From contig JBBDNN010000081.1 in NCBI GenBank assembly GCA_040877545.1, forward strand, positions 1 through 64,000: a stretch of 64,000 bases of DNA, read 5' to 3'. The stretch comes from Gracilimonas sp040877545. Lineage in GTDB: Bacteria; Bacteroidota; Rhodothermia; Balneolales; Balneolaceae. A program made the translations under genes and the position numbers. Positions within the stretch are counted from its first letter, which is position 1. Each line of letters begins with the position of its first letter. The notes under the pieces were generated by a model that made no database searches, had not been told where the DNA came from, and worked only from the letters and a program-made list of their open reading frames with translations. Shown here piece after piece: positions 1 through 8,548 of the stretch.

Positions 1-218
1 GCCAAATTTCAGATTTTGAGTATGAATTCAGAATGGCACTCACCAATAAACGCCTCGCCCCGGAAGTGGATACTGTTTTTTTAATGCCGGATGAAGAGTT
101 CACTTTTATCTCTGCTTCCATTGTTAAGGAAGTTGCCTATTGGGGCGGCGAGCTTAGTTCTTTTGTACCAAAAAATGTGGAAACGGCTTTGAAACAGAAG
201 ATGAGGAAGAGGAAATAA
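1..218 (+). CDS. coaD: Phosphopantetheine adenylyltransferase, C-terminal part (5' end outside window)
   Basis: CoaD transfers AMP from ATP to 4'-phosphopantetheine, the penultimate step of coenzyme A synthesis in the cytoplasm. About 71 residues remain, open from the window edge in the frame that starts at base 3. They carry the family's C-terminal signature: a DFEYEF block, then NKRLAPEVDTVFLM, then a SIVKEVA..GG....FVP block before a short basic tail. The ATG at 33 is internal, because the reading frame and the conserved block continue upstream of it. The nucleotide-binding N-terminal half is outside the window. The identification rests on these motifs only. Confidence 0.85.
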   Translation, partial: QISDFEYEFRMALTNKRLAPEVDTVFLMPDEEFTFISASIVKEVAYWGGELSSFVPKNVETALKQKMRKRK

Positions 219-311
219 AATCTACAATTCCTCTTTAATCTCTATTCACTTATCTCCTAACATCCTCTATATTCCAATACATACTTTCTCACAAATTCAT
301 CAAAGCACAAA

Positions 312-1508
312 ATGATCTCGAAACGCGCGCAAAATTTACAGCCATCAGCAACATTAAAAGTTACAGGCCGCGCAAAAGAACTTAAACGGCAAGGGAAAAA
401 TATAATCTCTTTAAGTGCTGGCGAACCAGATTTCAAAACTCCTGTTCATATTTGTGAAGCCGCAATTGCCGCCATCAACAATGGCGAACATGGGTATACT
501 ATGAATACCGGTACCCCCGAATTACGAGAAACTATTTGCACAAAGCTGAAAAGAGACAACAACCTGAATTACGATCCTTCGCAGATTATCTGCTCCAATG
601 GCGCCAAGCAATCCATCGGGTTTAGCCTGTTGGCCCTGATTGATGCCGGCGATGAAGTAATTATTCCGGCCCCGTATTGGGTTTCCTATCCCGAAATGGT
701 GAAGCTTGCAGAAGGAATTCCGGTTACGGTGCGCACTTCTTTTGAGAATAATTTTAAACTAACCCCCCAGCAACTTACAGATTCCATCACCCAAAAAACA
801 AAGGCTATTATAATATGCTCGCCTTCTAACCCTACTGGCTCATGCTATACAAAAGCAGAACTGGAAGCATTGGCAGATGTTTTGAGAAAGCATCCTGATA
901 TCTACATCATATCCGACGAAATCTATGAATTTATGGTTTTTGATGATGAACATGTTAGCATCCTAAATGTAGCGCCTGATTTGAAAGAGAGGGTTTTATT
1001 GGTCAATGGTTTTTCTAAAGGATTTGCTATGACAGGTTGGCGGCTGGGTTATCTTGCTGCATCAAATGAAGTAATTGCGGCGGTCGCGAAAATACAGAGC
1101 CAGGAAACATCAGCGCCTTCTTCTATTTCGCAGGCTGCAGGTCTTGCAGCCTATCAGGGAGATTTAACTGAAGTGCATAAAATGCGCGATCAGTTTAAAA
1201 AACGCCGCAATTTTATGGTTGAGGCTCTTAACAATACCATAAGTGGTGTTAGTTGTTTTATTCCCGGCGGTGCTTTTTATGTATTTCCTGATATTTCAAA
1301 ATATTTGAAAACCAAAACACCGGATGGTCTCTCTATCGAAACCTCCACAGACCTGTGCCTGTATTTGCTGAATGAATTTGGACTCGCTCTCGTCCCCGGC
1401 GATGCATTCGGTGAACCCAATGGCCTGCGAATGAGCTATGCTGTTTCTATGGAAGATTTGGAAGAAGCAATGGACAGGTTTAGAAAAGGGTTGGCCACAC
1501 TTAAGTAG
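312..1508 (+). CDS. Pyridoxal-phosphate aspartate aminotransferase (class I aminotransferase)
   Basis: A fold-type I PLP enzyme of 398 residues, the usual length for the AspB-type prokaryotic aspartate aminotransferases, which convert aspartate and 2-oxoglutarate to oxaloacetate and glutamate. Visible motifs are the N-terminal LSAGEPDF segment, the SPSNPTG motif near residue 170, the ISDEIYE block that binds the cofactor, and NGFSKGFAMTGWRLGY with the Schiff-base lysine at about residue 236. It starts at ATG 312 about 90 bp after coaD, with no clear Shine-Dalgarno site. Related enzymes also accept aromatic amino acids or prephenate, so exact substrate preference is open. Confidence 0.9.
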   Translation: MISKRAQNLQPSATLKVTGRAKELKRQGKNIISLSAGEPDFKTPVHICEAAIAAINNGEHGYTMNTGTPELRETICTKLKRDNNLNYDPSQIICSNGAKQSIGFSLLALIDAGDEVIIPAPYWVSYPEMVKLAEGIPVTVRTSFENNFKLTPQQLTDSITQKTKAIIICSPSNPTGSCYTKAELEALADVLRKHPDIYIISDEIYEFMVFDDEHVSILNVAPDLKERVLLVNGFSKGFAMTGWRLGYLAASNEVIAAVAKIQSQETSAPSSISQAAGLAAYQGDLTEVHKMRDQFKKRRNFMVEALNNTISGVSCFIPGGAFYVFPDISKYLKTKTPDGLSIETSTDLCLYLLNEFGLALVPGDAFGEPNGLRMSYAVSMEDLEEAMDRFRKGLATLK

Positions 1509-1590
1509 TTTGAACTCTGATTATTTATGGTCTTAAATTAGATTGAGCAGGAAGTTATTCCAAAAACAGAATCTTAACCAGTTAAGATTT

Positions 1591-1983
1591 ATGATTGATG
1601 AACAGTATAAATATTCAGCTTTAACCTCCAAAATTATTGGAGCGGCTATGCAGGTTCATTCAACTTTTGGTAGTGGCTTTCAAGAAGTGATTTATCAAAG
1701 GGCATTAGCAATAGAAATGAGCGATGGAGGTATTAACTTCGGGCGAGAACAAGAAATGCCTGTATTATATAAAGAAAGACAAATAGGCACCCGTCGTGTA
1801 GATTTTTTAGCAGAAGGTGTAATATGTGTGGAAATAAAAGCAGTCATTGAGCTTGATGATGTTCATTTGGCACAGGCTATTAATTATTTAGAAGCTTTTA
1901 GGTTGGAAATCGGCCTGCTTATCAATTTTGGTTCGAAGAGTCTGCAATTTAAGCGTGTGCAGAGTAAAAGTTTTGAACTTTGA
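1591..1983 (+). CDS. GxxExxY family protein (restriction-endonuclease-like fold predicted)
   Basis: A protein of about 130 residues containing the signature that names the family, here GFQEVIY, followed by acidic and lysine residues in RRVDFLAEG and CVEIKAV that resemble a PD-(D/E)xK nuclease core. Biochemical function of the family is not established. ATG 1591 (MIDEQYKYS) is preferred; an upstream TTG at 1543 would add 16 residues with no family-like character. The gene typically sits among diverged copies of a short non-coding repeat, and such a repeat region follows immediately here (1983-2220). Confidence 0.8.
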   Translation: MIDEQYKYSALTSKIIGAAMQVHSTFGSGFQEVIYQRALAIEMSDGGINFGREQEMPVLYKERQIGTRRVDFLAEGVICVEIKAVIELDDVHLAQAINYLEAFRLEIGLLINFGSKSLQFKRVQSKSFEL

Positions 1984-2220
1984 TTAGTGTGATTGCTTTA
2001 TGGAATGATTGGGGAAAAATATCATCATGCTAAACATTAAATCACCCTAATCACAGTTCAGGCCACTTCTACCTACCAATTTTATGCTAATCTACAGTAC
2101 TCGGTTCATAAAGCAACATCTTTGATCTTTCATTGGTGTGATTTTATGATGGACTGTGATTAGGAAAAACAGCCATCATGCTAATCAGTAACTCGCACGA
2201 ACCAGAGTTCAGACAATTAT
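1983..2220. repeat. Two diverged copies of a GxxExxY-associated intergenic repeat
   Basis: Most of the roughly 400 bp gap between the GxxExxY gene and the FmdB-like gene consists of two imperfect direct copies, about 1983-2064 and 2132-2220. Shared landmarks in order are TGGTGTGATT/TAGTGTGATT, a GGATT/GGGGAAAAA segment, CATCATGCTAA, and AGTTCAG(A/G)C near the end. No gene is credible here. Repeats of this look, rich in ATCATG and GTTCAGAC, are commonly found next to GxxExxY genes in Bacteroidota, from general knowledge of such loci. Confidence 0.55.
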
Positions 2221-2386
2221 TACATTTGCCTGAGATTATTTTCATTTGGTCTTGTATGATTTGTGCGAGATGCTATTCATTATAGGATTAATTTTTTCCT
2301 TCCTCTGGCACAGAATTTGATATCTTTTACTTCGTATATTCATTGATAGAGAATCCTTCGGAAGATCTAAATAACCTATAAGAATC

Positions 2387-2671
2387 ATGCCTACATACGA
2401 ATACAAAAGAGAAGACGGAAGTATCTTTGAAATCAATCAAAAGATGAGTGAAGATGCATTGACAATTTGTCCTGCTACCGGACAAAAAGTAAAAAGAATC
2501 ATCAGCGGCGGCGGTGGAGTGCTTTACAAGGGCGATGGCTGGTATGTTACCGATTATAAAAATGGCGGACGAAAATCCGGGGAAAAAGAAACCGCTCCTA
2601 AAAAAGAAGGCGCAAAAGCAGAAGCACCAAAGACTGAAAAACCAGCAAAAGAAACAAAGACTTCGGAATGA
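2387..2671 (+). CDS. FmdB-family zinc-ribbon-like small protein with degenerate metal site
   Basis: A 94-residue protein with the family opening MPTYEYKREDGSIFEI, a central CPATG element and the conserved SGGGG..YKGDGWYVTDY segment, followed by a Lys/Glu/Pro/Ala-rich tail of about 40 residues that is probably disordered. Usual FmdB proteins have two CxxC knuckles; here the first is absent (KRED in its place) and the second keeps one cysteine, so zinc binding is doubtful. Function of the family is unclear, and a regulatory role has been proposed. It stands alone, about 100 bp before the MarR/GbsR gene. Confidence 0.75.
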   Translation: MPTYEYKREDGSIFEINQKMSEDALTICPATGQKVKRIISGGGGVLYKGDGWYVTDYKNGGRKSGEKETAPKKEGAKAEAPKTEKPAKETKTSE

Positions 2672-2771
2672 TCAAATTCCTATGAGCAATGGTTTTTATA
2701 TTTGAAATTTGGTTCTTGGTCATTATGCTTATTTTAAAGCCAACATTGATTTTTCAATAAGAAATTAGAGC

Positions 2772-3347
2772 ATGTCAATAAAACGACCGGTAGCCTATGA
2801 AGAAGCCCTGGATCAATTTGTGGTTCTTTGGGGTGAAATGGCTTCAGCATGGGGAATCAATAAAACGATGTCCCAAATTCATGCCTTGTTGTATGCAGAG
2901 TCGCATCCACTTGATACTGATTCAATCATGAAGAAACTGCGCATCAGCCGTGGAAATGCCAATATGAATCTGCACCGGTTGCTGGAATGGGATCTTATTC
3001 ATAAAGCCCATTTTAAAGGAGATCGTAAAGATTATTACACTGCCGAAACAGATGTCTGGAATATAGTTTCTACGATCATTCGGGAGAGACAACAGCGGGA
3101 AATAGCTCCCATTCGTGAGAACCTTGTCATGTGCCTGGAAACGTTAGAATCCGGAGGAATGGAAGATATTGAAAGCCAGGAATTTAAAGGCCGAATTGAA
3201 AGTTATATGGAGTTTCTGGAAATGTTTGAACGTTTTACCGGAGCTTTGCTGCCCTACATCAACAAAAAAAATCTGGGATTTCTTAAGCAGCTGGTGAAAT
3301 TGGTAGAAGTAAAAGAATCGTTAACAGGGAAGAAAAACAATGGCTAA
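2772..3347 (+). CDS. GbsR/MarR-family transcriptional regulator
   Basis: A cytoplasmic winged-helix DNA-binding protein of 191 residues. The helix-turn-helix lies around residues 35-85 (MSQIHALLY, then TDSIMKKLRISRGNANMNL as the recognition region and the wing GDRKDYYTAE). The C-terminal half is helical and likely mediates dimerisation. This matches the GbsR branch of MarR regulators, whose best-known member senses choline; the ligand here is unknown. Its stop overlaps the start of yraN by 8 bp, so the two genes are translationally coupled, although no functional link is apparent. Confidence 0.8.
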   Translation: MSIKRPVAYEEALDQFVVLWGEMASAWGINKTMSQIHALLYAESHPLDTDSIMKKLRISRGNANMNLHRLLEWDLIHKAHFKGDRKDYYTAETDVWNIVSTIIRERQQREIAPIRENLVMCLETLESGGMEDIESQEFKGRIESYMEFLEMFERFTGALLPYINKKNLGFLKQLVKLVEVKESLTGKKNNG

Positions 3348-3705
3348 AAATGCAAACCGGCAAGTTGGTAATGAAGCGGAAGAATTAGCCTGTGCTTACC
3401 TGGAAACAAAAGGATGGACTATTCTGGAAAGGAATTATTTTTTTCAGCATTCTGAAGTAGATATTGTAGCTTACGACAATAAAGCCATTGTTTTTGTAGA
3501 AGTAAAAATGCGCTCTTCCACCAAATATGGCCATCCACAGGAATTTGTAACAGATGTGAAAGTGGAGCATGTTTTTAAGGCAGCAGAAGCATGGATGTAT
3601 GAACGAAAAATGGATGGCTCGCCCATGCGATTCGATGTAATAGGAATCGTGCAAAAAAGAGGAGAAGCACCAGATTTCACCCATCTCGAAGATGCTTTTC
3701 GGTGA
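3340..3705 (+). CDS. YraN-family (UPF0102) endonuclease-like protein
   Basis: A 121-residue protein of the UPF0102/YraN family, which has a restriction-endonuclease-like fold. Visible signature residues are GNEAEELACAYLETKGW at the N terminus, then EVDIVAYD and VFVEVKMRS, which supply the D...ExK catalytic-type triad. The cellular role of YraN proteins is not settled; DNA repair or uptake has been suggested from the fold. ATG 3340 lies inside the end of the upstream regulator gene. Length is normal for the family. Confidence 0.85.
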   Translation: MAKNANRQVGNEAEELACAYLETKGWTILERNYFFQHSEVDIVAYDNKAIVFVEVKMRSSTKYGHPQEFVTDVKVEHVFKAAEAWMYERKMDGSPMRFDVIGIVQKRGEAPDFTHLEDAFR

Positions 3706-3754
3706 AGTAATGTTCACATAGAGAGGCAAGATTTTGCGTACGTGTACAACAAAA

Positions 3755-4039
3755 TTAAACCGCCCGGTTTCTGCCTCTTAAAACAGCGCCAAGAATAGCC
3801 GTAAAAAGTGCGGCGCCAATGATTGACCAAATTATAGGGAAGGGGTTTCCATCAATTTCCACCGTCCAAAGCTCTGGCAAACCTAAATTGTTAGCAATCC
3901 ACAAACCAATAACAGCACCAATAAATCCAACACCTGCCGAAATGAGGCAACCACCGAAACTATAACCGCTTAAACTCTGCCCAATTGCACCACAAATTGC
4001 AGCAATTAATAATAGTATCAAGAATCCAAAAAGTGACAT
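3755..4039 (-). CDS. GlsB/YeaQ/YmgE-type small membrane protein
   Basis: A 94-residue integral membrane protein with three hydrophobic segments rich in glycine (GFLILLLIAAICGAIGQSL, LISAGVGFIGAVIGLWIA and IIWSIIGAALFTAILGAVL), matching the transglycosylase-associated/GlsB family linked to stress responses. It ends in a basic RGRNRAV tail. It lies 12 bp downstream of the ABC ATPase on the same strand and may be co-transcribed with it. No enzymatic activity is established for the family. Confidence 0.8.
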   Translation of the reverse strand: MSLFGFLILLLIAAICGAIGQSLSGYSFGGCLISAGVGFIGAVIGLWIANNLGLPELWTVEIDGNPFPIIWSIIGAALFTAILGAVLRGRNRAV

Positions 4040-4051
4040 AAACTCTCCGTT

Positions 4052-5125
4052 TTAAGTTTTAGCTTTCTGTTCTAACACTATTGCCGGCTCCAAAGGTTTC
4101 ACCGTCACCTTTTCATTCACTTCAAGCAGCAAGCGGTTATCTGTATGTACTATATATTTATCACCCTTAAACAGCACATGATAAGTTATGTCGTGCCCGC
4201 GGAATTCTCTTCCTGTTATTATACCGCTTTCCTCTCCATTTAAGGACGAGCGTTCTATGGTAAGATGTTCCGGGCGTATGGAACATAACACCAGGCCATT
4301 AGCTTCTTTATTTAATTTAACCCGGCCAAACCTCGTTTCCACATCTTTTGACCCATCAGCATGTGCACGGAACAAATTTGTTCTTCCTAAGAATTGCGCT
4401 ACAAATTGGGTTTTGGGATGATAATATACCTCTTCCGGTGTACCAATTTGCTCGATTTGACCATTGTTCATTACAGCAATTCTATCGGCAAAAGAAAGAG
4501 CTTCTTCCTGGTCGTGGGTTACCAATATGGCGCTCATTCCTGCTTTTTTTAAAATAGCACGCACTTCTTTTCGGGTTATATCACGAAGCATGGCATCCAA
4601 CCCGGAAAAAGGCTCATCCATTAAAACCAGCCGTGGTTTAGGAGCTATAGCACGTGCAAGAGCAATCCGCTGCTGTTGGCCGCCAGAAAGCTCATCAGGC
4701 ATCCGGTCTTTATATTTCTCCATCCCGGTACGGCATAAAACTTCTTCAGCCAAAAAAGAACGTTTTTTCTTTTCTACTTTCCTCAGGCCAAAAGCCACAT
4801 TTTCGAGCGCAGTCATATGTGGAAAAAGAGCATAATCCTGGAACACAAAACCAATTTCCCTGTTCTGGGGTGAAATGCTTTTTTTGCGGCATTCCACCAG
4901 CTCACCTTCAATATGCACTTCACCGGCTTCACACTTCTCAAAACCTGCAATAAGGCGTAAAGTTGTAGTTTTACCACAGCCACTAGGCCCAAGCAGTGCG
5001 AATATTTCATTCTTCTCTATTTCAAAACTTACCTCATTTACCACCGGCCCGCTTTGATCAAAAGATTTTGTTAATCCCGAGATTTTTAATAGAGTATTAG
5101 TCATTTTAGGATGAATCATATTCAT
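4052..5125 (-). CDS. ABC transporter ATP-binding protein, FbpC/PotA type with TOBE domain
   Basis: The ATPase of an importer for iron(III), spermidine or similar substrates, acting on the inner face of the membrane. Walker A is GPSGCGKT at residues 46-53; the signature LSGGQQQRIALARA, Walker B LVLMDEP and H-loop LVTHDQEEAL follow. The last 110 or so residues form a TOBE-like domain. At 357 residues the length is typical. No permease or binding protein gene is next to it, so the partners are elsewhere. Several in-frame ATGs cluster at the start; MTNTLLKIS (residue 8) is an equally good start. It is divergent from the SPOR gene. Confidence 0.88.
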   Translation of the reverse strand: MNMIHPKMTNTLLKISGLTKSFDQSGPVVNEVSFEIEKNEIFALLGPSGCGKTTTLRLIAGFEKCEAGEVHIEGELVECRKKSISPQNREIGFVFQDYALFPHMTALENVAFGLRKVEKKKRSFLAEEVLCRTGMEKYKDRMPDELSGGQQQRIALARAIAPKPRLVLMDEPFSGLDAMLRDITRKEVRAILKKAGMSAILVTHDQEEALSFADRIAVMNNGQIEQIGTPEEVYYHPKTQFVAQFLGRTNLFRAHADGSKDVETRFGRVKLNKEANGLVLCSIRPEHLTIERSSLNGEESGIITGREFRGHDITYHVLFKGDKYIVHTDNRLLLEVNEKVTVKPLEPAIVLEQKAKT

Positions 5126-5261
5126 ATATTTAGATTCAGTCTATATAAGATACGGTTTATTAGATTAGTTGTGAATTTTTGATGCGTGAATATTTGTGAA
5201 ACAGGGATGGAAAATGTAAGTTATTTCCGATCTTACTGAGAATAAAAACTAAAACAACCTT

Positions 5262-5753
5262 ATGAAAAACTTAAGCATCTACACTTTGGTATTAGCTATT
5301 ACGTTGGTAGCTATACAGGCATGTGGACCAAGCGAAGAAGAACGCAAAGCGGCCGAAGAAGCCCGGCTCGATTCTTTACGACAAGTTGAACAACAACGAC
5401 TTGCTGCTCTGACAGAAGCCCGGGAAGACAGTCTAACATTGGTAGCCGAAGAAGAGCGCATCATGGAAGAAGAAGCCAACAGCATTAATTTTGTTGATGG
5501 CGGAGACTTTGCCGTACAGGTTGGCGCCTGGCGTTCCGAAGAAAAAGCAAACAGCTTTTTAAACAGATGGAGTGACAGAGACTATTCCAGTGTATATGTA
5601 GTTGAAGTTGGGGATAGCAAAAGTGGAAATGTATGGTACAGGGTTCGAATCGGATTTTTTGGCTCAAAACAAGATGCCGAGAATTTAGGGATTGAACTTG
5701 CAGAAGAAATTAACTCAGGATATTGGGTTTCCAGAGTTCAAAGATCCACCTAA
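5262..5753 (+). CDS. SPOR-domain lipoprotein with coiled-coil linker
   Basis: The first 21 residues form a lipoprotein signal ending at the lipobox IQAC, so the protein is probably lipid-anchored in the periplasm or outer membrane. Residues 25-75 are charged and heptad-like (EEERKAAEEARLDSLRQVEQ and on), a likely coiled coil. Residues 83-160 form a SPOR domain (FAVQVGAWRSEEKANSFL ... WYRVRIGFFGSKQDAENLG), which binds denuded glycan strands of peptidoglycan, often at division sites. It is monocistronic and followed by a strong terminator at 5853. Confidence 0.85.
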   Translation: MKNLSIYTLVLAITLVAIQACGPSEEERKAAEEARLDSLRQVEQQRLAALTEAREDSLTLVAEEERIMEEEANSINFVDGGDFAVQVGAWRSEEKANSFLNRWSDRDYSSVYVVEVGDSKSGNVWYRVRIGFFGSKQDAENLGIELAEEINSGYWVSRVQRST

Positions 5754-5852
5754 TCTCTCTGTATGTGGCCATAATTTATTTTAGTTGTTTATCTGCCATC
5801 CATTTACTTAATTAAAGAAGCGCTCAAGTAGCGTCTCTCTTGATGAATAGTC

Positions 5853-5891
5853 AGGGCATTGCATATGAATAATGCAATGCCCTATTTTTTT
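5853..5891 (+). terminator. Strong intrinsic terminator after the SPOR gene
   Basis: A perfect 12-bp stem (AGGGCATTGCAT at 5853-5864 with its complement at 5872-5883) around a 7-nt loop is followed by a seven-T tract. This is a textbook rho-independent terminator for the SPOR gene, about 100 bp past its stop, and it insulates the downstream partner-switching operon. Confidence 0.9.
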
Positions 5892-6005
5892 GCATCTTTT
5901 TTAAATCACTCTACGTAAGCCGCGGCCGGTAAAATACTTTCCTAATTCTGAGGTTTACGTTATTATCACATTTGTAAATCACATTAATAAATTAAATAAA
6001 GCGGA

Positions 6006-6356
6006 ATGAAAAATTTCAGTATCGCTACACGCAAAAAAAACCAGGTAAGTATACTGGATATCAGTGGAGAACTTGATGCCCACACCGCTTCACAATTAGA
6101 GAATTCTCTTAAATCTCTTATTGATGATGAGAATTATTCCATCATTGTAAATTGCAGAGGACTGGATTATATAGCCAGTGCAGGCCTTGGCGTATTTATG
6201 GCCTATATAGAAGATGTTCGCGGGTTGGGAGGAGATATCAAACTTACCAATATGAACGACCGGGTTTATAATGTATTTGACTTATTAGGGTTTCCTACGC
6301 TCTATGATATTCTTGATGATGAAAGTGAAGCATTGGCAAGCTTTTCAAATAAATAA
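6006..6356 (+). CDS. STAS-domain anti-sigma factor antagonist
   Basis: A 116-residue single STAS domain of the SpoIIAA/RsbV type. In these cytoplasmic switches the antagonist binds the anti-sigma kinase when unphosphorylated and is released when phosphorylated. The phosphorylation motif is visible as DYIASAGLG, with the acceptor serine at residue 58, as in SpoIIAA. It is first in an operon: 8 bp separate it from the kinase and 6 bp then separate the kinase from the phosphatase. The sigma factor or other effector it controls is not in the window. Confidence 0.9.
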   Translation: MKNFSIATRKKNQVSILDISGELDAHTASQLENSLKSLIDDENYSIIVNCRGLDYIASAGLGVFMAYIEDVRGLGGDIKLTNMNDRVYNVFDLLGFPTLYDILDDESEALASFSNK

Positions 6357-6364
6357 ATAAGAGA

Positions 6365-6787
6365 GTGGCAAAAGCAAATAATATACACACCCTATCTGTG
6401 AAGGCTTCAACGGAGCACCTGGCAGAAGTGCGCGATTTTGTTGCAGCACACGCTCAGGAAATTGGTTTGTCTGAAAAAGAAATTTCAGAAATCAGGCTTG
6501 CTGTAGATGAGGCTTATACAAATATCATCAAACACGCATACAAAAACTCTCCTACGCAAACGGTTAACATAGAAATTGGCTCTGATAATTCGCAGTTATG
6601 GATTTCACTCATTGATGAGGGTAAAAGTTTTGATCCCTCTACCTACAGCGAGCCCGATATCATACAGCGAATCAAAGAAAAAAAACGTGGAGGTATGGGC
6701 GTTTATCTTATCAGGAAGGTAATGGATCAGGTGCAGTATAACCGGAAAGGCCATACCAATGAAATTCGAATGGTCAAAAATCTTTGA
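6365..6787 (+). CDS. RsbW-like ATP-binding serine kinase / anti-sigma factor
   Basis: A 140-residue GHKL/HATPase protein. The N box is EIRLAVDEAYTNIIKHAY, the G1 box is LIDEGKSFDP and the G2 box is KRGGMGVYLIRKVMDQV, as in RsbW and SpoIIAB. It would phosphorylate the STAS protein encoded just upstream and sequester a target such as a sigma factor. The start is GTG 6365; no ATG is available near the conserved N terminus. The second gene of a three-gene partner-switching operon. Confidence 0.88.
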   Translation: MAKANNIHTLSVKASTEHLAEVRDFVAAHAQEIGLSEKEISEIRLAVDEAYTNIIKHAYKNSPTQTVNIEIGSDNSQLWISLIDEGKSFDPSTYSEPDIIQRIKEKKRGGMGVYLIRKVMDQVQYNRKGHTNEIRMVKNL

Positions 6788-6793
6788 CTCACC

Positions 6794-8515
6794 TTGAAAA
6801 CTGCCTTAAACTCTTCTTCCGACGATAAACAAAGCAGATTTGAGCTGCGAACACTGCTCGAAACCAGCCGTCTCCTTATAGAATCTCAGGACCCGGATTT
6901 TGTACTAAACAACCTGCTCCTGATTACCATGGGTAAGTTGTTAGTGCCAAAAGGAATGATCCTGATTAAAAAAACTTCCAGTGATTTCTATTTCGTTTCC
7001 AAGGTAAAAGGCAGGGCATCTTATAAAGAAGAAGATCTTTTAAATCTGGATTTTTCAGATGAGTCATTAAATCAGTCTTTACTCAAGTTGACTGAACATC
7101 CTGAAATTGCTAAAAAGCTGGAGCTTTCTAAAGAAAGCGTGTTATTTAACCTGCGCACTACCAATCACCACCTGGGGTTTTTATGCCTGGGCGAAAAAGG
7201 CAATAAACAGCCGCTTAGCCCCCGGGAACTTGAGTTTGTTGAAAGCCTGTCTATCATTTCTTCGGTAGCTATCGCAAATTCCCGGATGTTCCAGGAACTG
7301 CGGCACATTAACCGCCGGCTCGACCGCAAAGTCCATGATTTGCATACTTTACTCGAACTCAGTAAGGATTTCAACCTGATGGTAGACCGGGAGGAAATTG
7401 CCCGTGTATTTAAATTTGCCATGCTCGGACAAATGCTGATCCGAAAATTCTTTTTTGTGCTTGATGTGGATGCTGAAAAATCTGTAGTGGCCAGCAGCGG
7501 TATTAAAGCCCTTCCTTCTAAAGACGATATGAATACGCTTTTTGAAATGGAAGATGTGACCCATTGTGAGAAAAATAATGAGTGTGATTTCCTGAATAAC
7601 AATGATATAAAACTGGTAATTGCCCTCCGTTTTCAAAACGAAAAAGTGGGCGTGGTTGGTGTGGGTGCCCCAGCTAATAAAGAAGAATATGGAAATGATG
7701 AGGTTAATTTCCTGCAATCACTGGGTAATCTGGCATTGCTTACCATCCAAAAAACATTGTTGCTGGAAGAACGAATTGAAAAGCAGCGGATGGAAGAAGA
7801 ACTGAATCTTGCCAAAGCCATTCAGCGGGGGCTGCTCCCCAGTCCGTTACCAGCTATTGCAGGTTTTGATATTGATGCGGTGAATATTTCCTCCCGGCAG
7901 GTTGGCGGCGATTATTTTGATATTGTACCCACACCGGACGGCGGAAGCATTCTTGCCATTGCTGATGTAACAGGAAAAGGCGTACCTGCCTCTCTGCTGA
8001 TGGCAAACCTCCAATCCATGTTACACGCGCTTGCCCCCATTGATGTAACCCTGAGCGAAGCTACAGGCAGCATAAACGATATCATTCACAAAAACACCCC
8101 TGCTGATAAATTCATCACGTTTTTTTGGGGGAAAATTTCAAATGATGGAAAAAAATTTAAGTATGTAAATGCCGGTCATAATCCCCCGCTTCTATTTCGG
8201 GAAGGAAAAGAAGAGCCTGTTCTGCTTAGTGAGGGTGGGGTTATTTTGGGAGCAATGGAAACTATGATGCCCTACGAATCTTCTGAGATCGCTTTCAAAA
8301 AAGGAGATCTGATCGTGTTTTACACAGATGGGGTAACCGAAGCAATGAATCCCGCACAAACCGAAGAATACGAGGAAGAAAGGCTGATTGAATGCCTAAA
8401 AAAAAATCGGGATAAAAGCTCAAGCGATATCATGCAGGCTGTTATTGATGATATTAATGCCTTCTCGAACTTTGTGCAATATGATGATATTACAATGATC
8501 GTGTTGAAGTATTGA
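6794..8515 (+). CDS. GAF-domain PP2C-type (SpoIIE/RsbU-like) serine phosphatase
   Basis: A 573-residue protein: two GAF-like sensory regions (about residues 20-155 and 180-325), a short helical linker (EERIEKQRMEEELNLAKAIQ), then a PP2C/SpoIIE catalytic domain from about residue 345 to the end. Metal-binding acidic residues are visible in QVGGDYFD (about residue 370), AIADVTGKG and YDDITMIVL. It should dephosphorylate the STAS antagonist and thus free the controlled factor when the GAF domains sense a signal. Start is TTG 6794, 6 bp after the kinase stop, which supports co-expression. No membrane segment is seen. Confidence 0.87.
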   Translation: MKTALNSSSDDKQSRFELRTLLETSRLLIESQDPDFVLNNLLLITMGKLLVPKGMILIKKTSSDFYFVSKVKGRASYKEEDLLNLDFSDESLNQSLLKLTEHPEIAKKLELSKESVLFNLRTTNHHLGFLCLGEKGNKQPLSPRELEFVESLSIISSVAIANSRMFQELRHINRRLDRKVHDLHTLLELSKDFNLMVDREEIARVFKFAMLGQMLIRKFFFVLDVDAEKSVVASSGIKALPSKDDMNTLFEMEDVTHCEKNNECDFLNNNDIKLVIALRFQNEKVGVVGVGAPANKEEYGNDEVNFLQSLGNLALLTIQKTLLLEERIEKQRMEEELNLAKAIQRGLLPSPLPAIAGFDIDAVNISSRQVGGDYFDIVPTPDGGSILAIADVTGKGVPASLLMANLQSMLHALAPIDVTLSEATGSINDIIHKNTPADKFITFFWGKISNDGKKFKYVNAGHNPPLLFREGKEEPVLLSEGGVILGAMETMMPYESSEIAFKKGDLIVFYTDGVTEAMNPAQTEEYEEERLIECLKKNRDKSSSDIMQAVIDDINAFSNFVQYDDITMIVLKY

Positions 8516-8548
8516 GGTTCATCATAAAAACCCATCCTACATTCAATC

